The notes under the pieces are model-generated. The model had not been told where the DNA came from and did no database searches. It worked only from the letters and a program-made list of their open reading frames with translations. A DNA stretch of 64,000 bases from Hirsutella rhossiliensis (lineage: Eukaryota > Ascomycota > Sordariomycetes > Hypocreales > Ophiocordycipitaceae): positions 496,001-560,000 of the forward strand of contig NW_025408687.1 in NCBI RefSeq assembly GCF_020360975.1, read 5' to 3'. Numbering within the stretch: the first letter of the stretch is position 1; each line of letters starts with the position of its first letter. The position numbers and the translations under genes were made by a program. Shown here in pieces: positions 21,716 through 33,981 of the stretch.

Positions 21716-24189
21716 CTTGTTTAGCTGGGAAACAAAGGCTCAGTGGCGAAGGCAAGGTGCACAAAGCAGAGTAAAGAGAGGATAGGAGGCAAGTGGTAGT
21801 TGAGATGATGATGAAGGATAAGTTGACGGTATAGCGGTCCGGATAGCACATCTTATACTCGCCAGCATGGCTGGTCTCGAGGTCGTCCCAACCCACTTGT
21901 GAGAGGACTGTTGTCTGTGGCAGCTTTGCATTCCATGGACAGGGTGAACAAGCAAGCACTGCACTGAGAGATGGCTATGCGGGTTGACAGAGGAAAATGG
22001 TGGCGGCATGTCAACAAGACGAGCATATCCATGGCCAAGGAGATGGCACGGACTAGACGAGCATGCCGTCTGTCGGGTTTGACAAGGAGGCTGAGGAATT
22101 CTTGGGCCTCTCAGATCTTCACAACGGAGCAGAGCAACAGATGGGGATTCCACGGCTTGAATAATCAAGAGCAGGTTATGCGGTTGGGGCCCACGACCAT
22201 TCCATGTGACCCCATTCGACGCCGCCTGTAGGGTCTCGCTGCCCAGGCACGAGTGGGCAGGATGGATTTGCGCGCAAGCGAAGGTGTCTTGCAGCGAAAC
22301 CGGGGACGTTGGCAGCAGAGCTGCAATGGCTTCGCGTGCGCGACACATATGGGCCACATGTGGATCTTGCGGACAGCCACTGGACGTCTACGGCGAGCTC
22401 GATTCAAGGGTCTTGTTGCTGGCCCATGCGTCGAGGGATGGCAGATGACGATGCCCGATCCCAAGACTGGACGCCTGCCAACGCCGTCGAAGCGCTGTCT
22501 CGCGCAGGGGGCAGTCGAGCAAGGAGGAGCAAGGCATGCTGGTGTGAAAACGCCCTCTCGAGATGGAACGAGGGAGTATGCAGCGGGAGCAGAGCAATGT
22601 GACAGCCAACAAGGACATGAGGTTGAATGAAGTTGGTTGGTTGGTAGGTTACTCCGTACTTGGTGAGAGGTTGACAGTTGACAAAGCTTGCTCGGTACGG
22701 AAGATCATGTACTGTACAGTATCCGTATTAGTCAGAAAGCCATGCTCATTGGTCAGGTACCCGGGGCTCGGTACCGAGCGTACAAAGAGACGACAACCGC
22801 TGGAGATGGATGACATAAGCTCGCAAGCCGCTTTTCGCGCATGAATATGCAGCGATATCCTCGTCAACTCTGCAGCAGAAGCGCTTACTGTACATACCTG
22901 CATTGTCTTGCAAGTTGTCGAGCTTGCCTAGGTTCCTAGCCATTGCAAGGCATTCGGCGGCTCGTTGGTCAAGGTCCAACGGCCAGTCAGTCGAAGCACG
23001 GTGAACCCGCGAGGCACCGCACATGCGGCGGGAGCTGGACGGGGACGGGGCGACCAAAAAGCAAAGCACTAAGCGCCAGTACGGGGCGCCGTAGCACCCG
23101 GTATGGAGTAACTACCCCTAGCGAGGACTCGGCGCGCGGTACCTGGTCGAGCGCTGCAGCTGTGGCGGCTGGGAGTGACCCGAGATGACAACGTGGCCTA
23201 GAGAGACGATTGGCCAATTGACGAAGCTGATGATGATGGACGGAAGGGGCATTGGCCTTCCAAGGGTTGCAAGGGACATCTCAGGCGGGGTGTAGGGTAG
23301 GTGGTGTATGGTGGGCTTGCGCGGGGGTCGTTCATCAACACTTCATCAACCATCCATCCTCATCTTCACATGAGATGGTGACATCTGCTGGTCGTGCGCG
23401 TCGTTGACAACGGCTACTTATGTTACGTATAGCTGAGAAGCAGCTGAGCCCACCGGGCCCTGCAGAGACAGCATCCCGGACTCCTCGTTGGCCAAAGGCC
23501 CAGAAACCTTCTCCGCTATTTACAGTCAGTGCTGCTACTGTACGGACGGATACATGCAGCCTCTTCTGCCTTGGCTTGCTTTTTGGTCGCCTCTTTCATT
23601 AAACAATGCTGACGGTACATGCATGCGTGTGTCTCACGCACGTACTATTGCTGACGGCTTGTTCTCTTTCCTTTTCACCGGGGTATATCGTACATGCGTG
23701 CTGTAAGAATAGTCTGCAAGGTGTGGGCACCAGCCGAGGGCGGACTGTGAAAGGGCGAAGAAGAGCAGATTGAATGATGCAGCGTAGGTCAGAGTCAAAA
23801 AGTCAGTGCCATTGAGAAGCGCAATCGCCGACGACAGCTTCATGTCATCAAGTTGGAGGCTCCAAGTCTTCGTTAATCGTCTCTCAACAAGAAATTTCCA
23901 GCACTTCTTATCGTCTTATCGGTGACTCGTTCGTCCCCCGGACCACCACCGCCTTTTTCCTTACCCCCCCCCTCTCACCTAAGATCCCCTCTCCCGATCC
24001 TCCATTTTTTCCTCCTCTTACCCTTTCCCCTTCTATGTGACGCTCCCAATTCACCAGCTGCGAGGCCTCTCCTCTCGTCCCTCTCCTCCACCAGCCTCCG
24101 GACCCTCCCAGTTCCCCCCCTCCCGACAGCTTCGAATTGGGAACTCCCAGGACCAGGCTGTCCGTAGAGCCTCAGCCCGTCTTGCTGCC
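21716..24189. other. intergenic, 2.5 kb
   Basis: Divergent upstream DNA of the secreted precursor (minus) and the carbamoyl-phosphate synthase gene (plus). No supported coding sequence was found. A pyrimidine-rich leader precedes the start at 24190. Confidence 0.4.
23923..23928 (+). promoter_or_regulatory. candidate CPC1/Gcn4 element TGACTC
   Basis: TGACTC, the core of the amino-acid-control element bound by Gcn4/CPC1/CpcA, lies about 262 bases upstream of the start codon of the arginine-specific carbamoyl-phosphate synthase gene. Arginine genes of filamentous fungi are under cross-pathway control, so the position makes sense, but a six-base match alone is weak evidence. Confidence 0.4.
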
Positions 24190-27100
24190 ATGCCACCCAA
24201 CATGCTGGCTGGCCGAGCTCCTGTCCTACTCCGACAAGGACGCTCCTTGCCGCGAGCCCTTCCCTCGGCCGCCCGAGCCTTTACCGCGCCATCTCTAGTC
24301 CGCTCCTCGAGCCCATTATCGGCGCCGCTGCCGAAGCGCCTCGGCGCGCTCTGCGCCTTCCGCGCCTACACGTCGCCTGCCGCACAGCCGGCTCCCAATC
24401 TCAAGGCCTATCTCGAGAGCGGCGTCGTCAAGCCCAAGCAGGATGTCAACGTCAAAAAGGTGCTTGTCATTGGTAGTGGTGGTCTGGCCATTGGACAGGC
24501 CGGAGAGTTTGACTACTCAGGTTCGCCTGCGCGCCCGTCTCTCCCCTGTCCACGTCGCCTTCCCTCCAACGACACCCAGAGTTAATCATTGGTCTCTCTA
24601 GGTTCCCAAGCCCTCAAGGCCCTCAAGGAGGCCGGCGTCGCCTCGGTCCTCATCAACCCCAACATTGCAACCATCCAGACAAACCACACCCTCGCTGACG
24701 AGGTCTACTACCTCCCCGTAACCCCCGAGTACGTCTCATACGTCATTGAAAAGGAGAAGCCCGATGGCATCTTCCTCTCCTTCGGTGGGCAGACGGCCCT
24801 CAACCTTGGTGTCCAGATGCAGCGCATGGGTCTCTTTGAAAAGTACGGCGTCAAGGTCCTGGGCACCAGCGTCCGCACCCTCGAGCTGAGTGAAGACCGC
24901 GACTTGTTCGCAAAGGCCCTCGAGGAAATCAGCATCCCCATCGCAAAGTCCATAGCTGTGGGCACCATCGACGAGGCTCTCGATGCCGCCGAAAAAGTGG
25001 GCTATCCCATTATTGTCCGTGCCGCCTACGCCCTGGGCGGTCTCGGTTCCGGCTTCGCCAACAACGAGGAGGAGCTCCGCAACATGGCCGCCCGCTCCCT
25101 CACCCTCTCCCCCCAGATCCTGGTCGAAAAGTCCCTCAAGGGCTGGAAGGAAGTCGAGTATGAGGTTGTACGCGATGCAAACAACAACTGCATCACGGTT
25201 TGCAACATGGAAAACTTCGATCCCCTTGGAATCCACACCGGCGACTCCATCGTCGTAGCGCCTAGCCAGACGCTCAGTGACGAGGAGTATCACATGCTGC
25301 GATCTGCCGCCATCAAGATCGTCCGTCACCTCGGCGTTGTCGGTGAATGTAACGTACAGTACGCCCTGCAGCCGGACGGTCTCGACTACCGAGTCATTGA
25401 AGTCAATGCTCGTCTCTCGCGCTCCTCGGCTCTGGCCTCCAAGGCCACCGGATACCCGCTGGCCTACACCGCTGCCAAGATTGGTCTGGGCCACACTCTC
25501 CCCGAGCTACCCAATGCCGTCACCAAAACAACCACGGCCAACTTTGAGCCGTCGCTCGACTACATTGTCACCAAGATCCCTCGATGGGATCTGTCCAAGT
25601 TCCAGCACGTCAAGCGCGACATTGGGAGTGCCATGAAGTCGGTTGGCGAGGTCATGGCCATCGGCAGGACCTTTGAGGAGTCCTTCCAGAAAGCCATCCG
25701 CCAGGTCGACCCCCGCTTCGTCGGCTTCCAGGGCGACAAGTTCGAGGACCTGGACCATGAGCTGCAAAACCCTACCGACCGCCGATGGCTCGCCGTTGGC
25801 CAGGCCATGCTCCACGAAAACTACACAGTCGACAAGGTTCACGACCTGACCAAGATCGACAAGTGGTTCCTCTACAAGCTGCAGAACATTGTCAACTGCA
25901 CCCGGGAGCTTCAAGCCGCCGGTGGCCTGCAGGCCCTCGGACGCGACCAGATCTTGAGTGCCAAGAAGATGGGCTTCTCCGATCGTCAAATCGCACAGGC
26001 GGTCAAGAGCACCGAGGACGAGGTCCGGAAATGCCGTCTGAGCTTCAACATTCGACCTTGGGTCAAGAAGATTGATACCTTGGCCGCCGAGTTTCCCGCC
26101 GATACCAACTACCTGTACACGACCTACAACGGTTCTTCTCACGACGTCACGTTCGAGGACAAGGGCACTGTCGTTCTCGGAAGCGGCGTGTACCGAATCG
26201 GAAGCTCCGTCGAGTTCGACTGGTGCGCCGTTAGCGCCACCCAGGCCCTCCGGGAGATGGGCAAGAAGACGGTTATGATCAATGTAAGTTGAACCTCCTT
26301 CACTTGATACGGCCCACTGGGCACAACTGCCTTCTGGACGGACCGCACTGCCTTTTGGATGTTCCCCACGTCGGCAATCTCAACTTCAGATTTCTCAATT
26401 GCGTGATTAACGGCCTACTGTTCTTGGCTCTTGAAGCTTCATTTGCCTACATGTTTTGGTCAATGAGAACACGGACTCGGCATTATGGCATGGCCTACAT
26501 CTGTCTCCGGGACCATACTGCGCTGGAATACGGCGGTTTGTGTTCCCATTACTGCTTGCGCGAGGCCGTTCTTGGCGGCTTCGACATTTCTGCCGAGCAG
26601 CTCGAGGCCCAAGCCGTCGACAAAGGAGCAGAAACTTCTTGAGATGAAAGCCGAGAATGCCACCAACCACCACTACAAGCAGATGGCGGAGAACTACGAC
26701 GAGTATATCGGTTAATCAAGCGCGAGAGTCGCTAGATCCAGGGCTAAAAATCCAGGACGGGACCAAAAGTATCAAGCAGTCCGCGTGACACAGGCTCTGC
26801 CCGAACAAATTTTTCACTGTGAGCGTTGCAATATTACATTTGGCACGAAGCAACGGTTGCAGAAACATGAAAAGTTCGCCAACCATATTCGAAAGGGGTC
26901 TGGTACAGACAACCCTTTCCTATGCCGCATCTGCAACCTTTGGCTTTCACAACAAGAGCAACCTGACCCAGCATGAAACGCCAGAGCGTCACATCCGGAA
27001 CCTGGAAACCGCCCGGTCGAATCCTGCCCTCTTGGACCCTCCCAGCACACTGACTGCCTCTTCTGAACTGCCTACTAACCCTGCTGAACTACCTACTAAC

Positions 27101-28656
27101 TCTTTTGAATCAAAAAGTTTAACCCCGAGACCTATTCGACCGACTTCGATACGGCGGACAAGCTGTATTTTGAGGAGCTCAGCTACGAGCGCGTCATGGA
27201 TATCTATGAGCTCGAGAACGCGTCGGGCGTGGTCGTCTCTGTCGGCGGCCAGCTGCCGCAGAATATTGCCCTTCGTCTGCAGGAGACTGGCGGCGCCAAG
27301 GTGCTTGGAACCGACCCCAAGGATATCGACAAGGCCGAAGACCGACAGAAATTCTCCGAAATCCTCGACAGTATTGGAATCGACCAGCCTGCTTGGAAGG
27401 AGCTTACATCGGTCAAGGCCGCAGAGGATTTCGCAGAACAAGTCGGCTACCCAGTCCTGGTTCGTCCAAGCTATGTCCTCTCTGGCGCCGCCATGACCGT
27501 CATCAGGAGCAAAGAGGACCTCAAGGACAAGCTCGAGGCTGCCAGCAACGTCTCTCCCGACCACCCTGTCGTCATCAGCAAGTTCATCGAAGGCGCCCAG
27601 GAAATCGACGTCGACGGCGTCGCGTCCAAGGGTGAACTCATCATCCACGCCATCAGCGAGCACGTTGAGCAGGCTGGTGTCCACTCTGGCGATGCTACCC
27701 TCGTCCTCCCGCCCGCCAACATTGACCCGGCCATCATGGGGCGCCTCAAGGGCATCGCTCAAAAGGTGGCACAGGCCTGGAACATCACGGGCCCGTTCAA
27801 CATGCAAATCATCAAGGCCGACAACCCCGAGGGAGGCGAGCCTCTTCTGAAGGTCATCGAGTGCAACCTCCGCGCCTCCCGCTCGTTCCCCTTTGTCAGC
27901 AAGGTCCTGGGCGTCAACTTTGTCGACGTCGCCACCAAGGCTCTCGTCGGCAAGGATGTCCCCAAGCCCACTGACCTGATGGCGGTCAAGCGCGACTACC
28001 TCGCTACCAAGGTGCCACAGTTCTCGTGGACCCGCCTCGCGGGCGCCGACCCCTTCCTCGGCGTCGAAATGTCCTCGACGGGTGAGATTGCCTGCTTCGG
28101 CAAGGACCTGGTCGAGGCGTACTGGGCGTCGGTCCAGTCGACCATGAACTTCCGCATGCCCGAGCCCGGCGAGGGTCTCCTGTTTGGCGGCGACGTCTCC
28201 AAGACGTGGCTTACACAGGTGGCCGACTATGTCGCTCCCCTCGGCTACAAGCTGTACGCCGCCAGCAAAGATGTCAAGAAGTTCCTCGAATCGAGCTGCA
28301 AGCACAATGTGTCCGTCGAGGTCATCGAGTTCCCAACCGACGACAAGCGGGCTCTCCGCGAGGTCTTCAAGAAGTACGACATCCGCGGCGCCTTTAACCT
28401 GGCGCTGGCCCGCGGCAAGACGACCCAGGACGTCGACTACGTCATGCGTCGCAACGCCGTCGACTTTGGCGTGCCTCTGTTCATGGAGCCCCAGGTATGC
28501 TTACCCTCTCAAGTGCCGGCTTTTCCTGGCTAACTCTTTCCGCGTCAGACCGCCATCCTCTTTGCTCAGTGCATGAGCGAGAAGCTTCCCCGCAAGGACG
28601 GCATTCCCTCGGAGGTGCGCCGGTGGTCCGACTTTATCGGCGGCAAGCCGCTGTAG
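24190..28656 (+). CDS. cpa2: carbamoyl-phosphate synthase, arginine-specific, large chain
   Basis: Mitochondrial ammonia-dependent synthase subunit making carbamoyl phosphate for arginine (Neurospora arg-3 type). Four exons (24190-24520, 24602-26283, 27118-28494, 28549-28656) total 3498 nt, 1165 residues, normal for the family. A basic presequence of about 60 residues precedes the first ATP-grasp half ([65 protein letters not shown]). An oligomerisation segment follows, then the second half ([49 protein letters not shown]). The C-terminal allosteric domain ends FIGGKPL. The start ATG 24190 follows a pyrimidine-rich leader; a second ATG lies four codons on. Intron 1 uses an unusual GTTCGC donor. 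Intron 2 is 834 nt, extraordinary for this organism, and interrupts [21 protein letters not shown] at a highly conserved site. Confidence 0.96.
26818..26992 (+). pseudogene. tandem C2H2 zinc-finger fragment, frameshifted
   Basis: The first finger is intact: C-x2-C-x12-H-x5-H. After a linker [11 protein letters not shown] comes LCRIC, the Cys pair of a second finger (26923-26934). Its continuation [16 protein letters not shown] with both His lies one frame further. Deleting one base between the two parts gives the same C-x2-C-x12-H-x5-H spacing as finger 1, so the match is unlikely to be chance. No start codon or promoter of its own is visible. Confidence 0.65.
27064..27105 (+). repeat. 21-bp tandem duplication carrying the branch point
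   Basis: Two copies of a 21-base unit beginning TGAACT(G/A)CCTACTAAC, at 27064 and 27085. Each contains a perfect TACTAAC. The second copy lies about 17 bases before the AG acceptor of the long intron. Confidence 0.8.
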
Positions 28657-29478
28657 AAATAAGACAGCCTTTCTATTGTCCACTCCCAAACTCCCTCTCC
28701 CCTCCGAGGCCCCCTTTTTCTCTCGCCCTCGAAACCTGCTCAGGCAATTAAAATCGGCAAAGGAGACGATGAGCCGGCGTTGGTGTGTTTTGTGCGTCTT
28801 GATTCTTGCTCTCCCTCCGTGTCCTCGTTTGCGCGCCGTTTATTCTCGCCATTCTCGTTCTCGTGTGTTGCTGGGGACGGTGAAAAGGCATCCAGCATTG
28901 GTGATGTCTGGGGGTGTATTTTTTCCACCTTTCCTTCTTCGTCGTATTTACCTGCTATGTTTGGCGGCAATCGGAGGAGAGAAGCAACAGCGGATGTGTG
29001 AAGTGACGACGTGGCCATGGCGGCTTTTTACGTGCGTACTGTATCTAGGTAGATAGCTGCGGTGTGGGAATGGCGATCCAGCCAGGCGGAAAAAGGGGGG
29101 AACCAAAACACACGCATCAAAACATCACGACGGCGCAACTCGCCCCCACTCGAGGCATCGTGATGAGCGTTGTCTGTTCATGGACGACGGGCGAGCGTTG
29201 ACACCTCTTCGGGCCCGTCAGAGATTTATATATGGTGGCCGCGACGGATAGATGGGCACCTACTTGTCCGGCCCAAGGCAGAAAACTCCGAGATAGCAAA
29301 GGCCAGCCCTTTTCCGACTCTAGTCTACATATCCACGGATGCCACCTTTATCCGGCAGAGAGCCCCCTCCCCTAGGCACCTTCAGGCACACGACGCCAAT
29401 GCCCATGGCACGCGCGCCCTGGTCCAGCCACCACCCATACGCTTCACCCCTCCTCGCCAGGCCGCCACGGGCCATCTT
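28657..29478. other. intergenic (convergent 3' ends)
   Basis: Downstream regions of the carbamoyl-phosphate synthase gene and NPL4. No gene was recognised. Confidence 0.4.
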
Positions 29479-31678
29479 TCACTCCACCGGCCCCCGGCCC
29501 GGCGACCATGGACGCTCGTTCAGCCTGAAGGCAGCAAATCGTTTAGCAAGCGGCTCACCCGACCCGTGGACGGGAAGGTTCTGCGACGATGACGACGACG
29601 ACGACGGCGAAGAGGGGCCCGTCTCGTCTTGGCGCCGACGCTTGGTGGGGATGCGCTCACCAGTCGATTGGAGGATGGCCTGCAGCGTCTGCCAGCCCTC
29701 AGTGGAACGGAGCTGGAACGAGTCGGCGAGGTCGTGCTGGCTCGCCACGCGGCACAGCAGGGCGAACTCGTCCTGGAGCACAGACGTCAGCGGACCAACC
29801 CCATACTCGGTCTTTCTCTCTCATCTTTCGAGGAAAAGCAGGGGGGGTGAGTAAGGGGTTGCCACGTACCCCTGACAGGACTCCCATGCGATGCAAGAAG
29901 CAGAGCAGGTGAAAGTTGGAGGCTTCTTGGAGGCTGTCGCTCGGCTTCATGCCGGCGCCGAGCTTGAGCGTCCGGGCCAGGGCCGAGTGCTCCGGGCTCT
30001 CCCCGATGTACTCGCGGTTCTCAATGGGGAATCCTGTTTGCGTGAAGAGGGGCTTGGGGCTGGCAGGGAAACCGTGGGTGAGGGTGACGAAGAGATACTC
30101 GACGGGGAACGAAGGCTTGGCGTTCTCCTGGACGTTTGCGCCGTACTCGTTCAGCTTGCGGTAAAACACCTCGGGGATGTACCGCGTGCGGCTGACGGAC
30201 CCGTCGTCCTCCTCCTCGTCCCGGACAAGCATAACGTGGGGGTCTGCCGAGGGCTCGACAATGTCGGCTCGTACCATCTCGACGGCCTCGTTGGACATTT
30301 GATACGACGAGATGGCGATCTCGCCCGACTCGTTCCCGGAGATGATGCATGTGACAAAGTTGGAGCCGAACCGGCCCGTGTCACTCCATTTCGAGGGCTT
30401 CGGGTGCTGTGCCTGCAGTCTCGAGGAGAAGCAGATCTCGAGGGAAGAGAGGAAGTATGAGTCGGCGTGGCGTTTGCAGATAACTGAGCCGTCGCCGTGC
30501 CCGGCATCCAGCAGGTCCGTCCAGATGACACCGACCGGCTCCAAGCCGCACTGCCTTGCAACCTCGTCGACCTCGTGCTGGTTCTCCCACGCGTTCACCG
30601 TGATGCCGTCCTGCTCGTCCACTTGCGGCGTCTCATAGATTGCCTCGACGACGGCCTTGATGCCCAGGGGCACCTCGGCATACTCGGTGTATTTGCCGTA
30701 CAAGAAGCCCATTCGCTGGGCGCCGGTCTTGCGCCACGGGTCGATGAAGGAGTCGACAATCGAGGGAGAGGCAAACTCGACGTGGTCGACCATGCGGAAC
30801 GACTGGGGATTGAGCGTGATGGCACTGGGCTGGCACTTGCTGCAGACGCCCTCGGGCCACGGAGGATGGCCCGTCGGGCAATCGCGTCTGACGCGGTAGT
30901 AGGGCTCGACCAGAGGGGGAATGTAGGAGCTTCCGAGTTCGGGCTTGTTGGTGGAGGCGTTGACTTTGCGGAGATGAGAGTGAAACGAGGTGTATTTGAT
31001 CTTCTTGTCGGCCAGATAGCCCGGGTCGAAGGGATCCATGGGCTGGCAGTAGTCGCACATGCCCTTGGGGCCGTGACGGCACATCCTATCGCGGCCGCGC
31101 GGGAGCTTGCCGTCGAGCTTGTCTAGGCGGTTGTCGAGGCCCGATTGCTTGACAACCTCCCAAGGCCTTGCTATTCTCTCGGGCTGGGGATCGATGGGGA
31201 CGTCTTCGGTGGGGAGGACGGGCTTTCCGCTTAGCCTGGCCGACGACCCCTTTGGCGGGGCACTGCCGTTTGGCGCTCCGTTGGCCGCCTCGCCGGTGCG
31301 TTTGTAATCGATGAAGATCAGGTCTCCGTGCCTGGCAAAGAGCAGTTAGCCAGCGCGGGGGGCGGGCTGGAGGCAGGTTGATGACGTACTTGAGTCCGAT
31401 CTGGCCAACCTTGAAGGTGGCGATGTCGACGAGCTTCTTGGCGTCGCCGCCAGTCGGGGCGTTGGACATGGTGATGGACGTGGCATCGACGGAGCCGGGG
31501 AGATGCGGAAGCAGCTGTGGCAGCACCAGAGGGCTCATCAGCACTTGATCAAGCCGTGTTGCCGGGGAGGGGGGGACGTCTGCTTGTTGATTACCTGCTG
31601 ACCCAAGTCCCCAAACGTCGTCGTCGCCTCGACCGTCAGGCGGATCATGCCATCGGGCCCGCGCAGTCGGAGCAGCAT
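29479..31678 (-). CDS. npl4: NPL4, Cdc48-Ufd1 cofactor
   Basis: Nuclear protein localization protein 4, the ubiquitin-binding cofactor that works with Ufd1 on the Cdc48/p97 segregase in ER-associated degradation. Four exons from ATG 31678: a UBX-like N-terminus ([20 protein letters not shown]) with introns near 31514-31594 and 31330-31391; a long exon with the NPL4 zinc finger ([14 protein letters not shown], later [20 protein letters not shown]) and the inactive MPN domain ([20 protein letters not shown]); then an intron near 29774-29868 and a last exon starting [15 protein letters not shown]. The tail carries a serine run and ends GRGPVE. About 650 residues, slightly longer than yeast Npl4. 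It is divergent from SEC66 across 0.8 kb. Confidence 0.95.
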
Positions 31679-32479
31679 GCTGGCTAATGAGGCCGGAGGA
31701 GGCCTGCCGCTGGACCAGAGGGCAGAGAAAAAGCTACCTATCTTTTGCGAGGCGTCGTCTATCTCTGGCGGGGGGGGTGCGTCGTCGACGATGGCCGCCT
31801 TTTCTTGGAGATGGAGGGGCAAAGTCAAGCCACCAAGTCTCCCTGCAAGGGCTGCTGCCTGTGGTGGTCGGAGGACGACGGTCCGGGTGTCGGGCGGAGG
31901 GAAAGGGGAGGCGAGGCGGGAGGATCAGGCCGAGCAGGAGGGTTGGGTGGTGAGGCGTGGAAGCTCAGAGACGGAGAGTCGGCGGAGAATCGCGGTGGAG
32001 CTCGGGCGTGATGATGCAGCCCTCGTCAGTGGGCTGTGGCCGGTAGGTCCCGCCCTTGTGTGCCCCGTACGTACAGTAAGCTTGTCCGACCACCAAAACA
32101 GGCGTCAGCGCCGGAGAAAGCTCGGCCCGGCACGGCGACCTGCGTGCCACTGCGCGCCGGGCACCAAGTACCTTGCACGCATGCACGCCGTGGAGAGATA
32201 CATACGTTCCTACGCTCCATACATGCCTTTTCTCCGGGGCCCCCAGAACCGTTTGGCAAGGGGCTACCTGGCCTGATGGGCAATCGACCTAAAGCCAAGC
32301 CGCCGCCGCCGCCAGCCAAAGAAAACCAACTTCCCTCTCCACCACCGACCACAAAGCCGTCCTCGCGACTCCGTCCTCGCGACCCGTGCCGCCCACGCTC
32401 CTTTCCCCTCGCCTTCTTCCTCGCTTCCTTCTCCCCCCGTCGGTGTAAACCAGCAAACGCTTCCCAGTCGCCGCCCACC
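31679..32479. promoter_or_regulatory. shared divergent promoter region NPL4/SEC66
   Basis: The 801 bases between the start codons of NPL4 (minus) and SEC66 (plus), two ER-related genes. No individual element is named. A pyrimidine-rich stretch runs up to the SEC66 start. Confidence 0.45.
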
Positions 32480-33337
32480 ATGTTCGGGGTCGATTGGATG
32501 GGTCTGGCCCTTCCGCTGGCCTACCTGCTCGTCCTCAGCGGCGCCCTCATGTCCTTTTCCACAATCTACCGCAAGCGGAAAGCCGGTACGTCCAGGAAGA
32601 CACGACGCACAAACGCGCACACTTGGGCTAACGCGGCAGAAAAAAAAACCCCGCAGCCGAAAGCGCAAACCTCGCCCCTTGGTTCGGCCCCAACCTCCAG
32701 CGCAACGTCTACCTGTCGCTGCTGCACCTGGGCCCCGAGGACGGCGGCGGCGACAAGCCGTCGCCCCGCGTCCCCGACAGCGTCCTGCGCGCCGCCCTGC
32801 TGCGCCGCGCCGTCCAGGACATTGAGCGCCTCATCCAGATCAAGTCGGCCAAGCAGGCCTGCAGCACCCTGCTGCTGCGCGGCAGCGTCGGCGACGACCT
32901 GTGGCAGCGCTTCCAGCGCGCCGAGAAGGAGATGGAGGAGGAGCTGCGGGATGTCGTGACCGAGGTATGCTCGGCTCCAGACTCGCCCCCTATTCGTTCA
33001 TCGGTGGTGGTGGTGGTGGTGGTCTAGGTGACATGGAGGGAAGAGACCTGGCTAACCTCCCTCGCAGGCCAACGCCCTCGCTCCCAACTGGGGCCCAACC
33101 ATCTTCCAATCCGCCCACGAAATCGCCGCAAACGCCCGCCTCCGCCAGCGCCTCGACGAGATCCAGTCGCAGACCGAGTCCGAGAAGCAGTGGTGGGAGA
33201 AGCGCCGCGGCCAGATCCAGAGCGACTTCATGAAGGAGCTCGACGACTCGGAAAAGAGCTCCACAAAGGCAACGAGCGAGGACGACGGCGTCCTCATCGA
33301 CACCCCTGGCAGAAGCGGCAAGAAGGGCAAGAAATAA
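32480..33337 (+). CDS. sec66: Sec66/Sec71 translocation complex subunit
   Basis: Subunit of the Sec62/Sec63/Sec66/Sec72 complex that drives post-translational import into the ER. Three exons (32480-32585, 32657-32964, 33068-33337) give 227 residues. The single N-terminal membrane span (LALPLAYLLVLSGALMSF) is followed by YRKRKAAES, the conserved APWFGPNLQRNVYLSLLHL, then LLRRAVQDIERLIQIKSAK and LWQRFQRAEKEMEEEL, all typical of the family. The start ATG 32480 sits in a CCACCATG context. The C-terminus is Lys-rich, KKGKK. Confidence 0.93.
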
Positions 33338-33981
33338 AGTTTTTTTTTGAGAAAAAGAAAAGAAGGGGGAGGGATTGGCGTGACGTGGCCGTCCCAGGTG
33401 ATGGTCTCGGGGAGTAACGCGCGCACCGTTGCGCATCGGCCGAGATCGCCGCGCTCATGGCCGTGTACCCAGTCTTGTCTCGAACCGTGGCGTGTGGACC
33501 GTGTGGAGGATCGTGAGACGAGGCGCAAATATGAAGAGCACCAGGCACGAGAAGTCTTGCAGCGTGACGCCTGACTGGCCTGCCAGTGTCTGGAACAAGG
33601 AGCGAGTACAGAGAGCGTTGCTTGCGCACTCGAGGCGTTGGAGTTTTGCTGCTGTCGACGTTGCTTTGTCAAGATGTTGACAAAGAGGCATGTATCAAAT
33701 CAAACAAGGAGCCATTGCTCTGGCCTGTTTTCTATGCAACCTGCTACCCGAGAAAAACCAAGACTTCTACTCCGATGCTGTGCAAGTGGCGCCACCCCGT
33801 CTACATGCTCCTGCTGAGGGGGGGGGACACGAAAAAAAACCAACAAGAGGGGGGAGAGCCCAGCCCTCCCCCGGGGAGATGGTGCATGCCGCGCGACACG
33901 GGACATGTGTGGCACCGCCCGGGTCCCAGGCGCCGCGACTGTTCCTCCTCGTACCGAACCCGACGTACGAGTCAGACGTGC
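33338..33981. other. intergenic (convergent 3' ends)
   Basis: Downstream DNA of SEC66 and of the polyglutamine orphan. No gene was recognised. Confidence 0.4.

Larger units (their letters stand above)
26284..27117 (+). other. 834-nt intron with broken zinc-finger coding sequence
   Basis: The intron begins GTAAGT directly after MIN and ends at AAAAG before FNPETYS; removing it restores frame and family length. It holds two TACTAAC branch points near the end. Inside is a C2H2 finger at 26818-26886 (C-x2-C-x12-H-x5-[21 protein letters not shown]) and a second of identical spacing at 26923-26992, but its cysteines and histidines lie in different frames, offset by one base. Upstream, codons for [20 protein letters not shown] (near 26644) end in a stop. 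It reads as remains of an inserted gene fragment; the parent gene is not recognised. Confidence 0.75.

Noticed and set aside
26989..28305. 438-codon open frame antisense to the CPS large chain
   Set aside because: It is the mirror of a highly conserved coding exon; GC-rich third positions keep the opposite strand open. No family motif.
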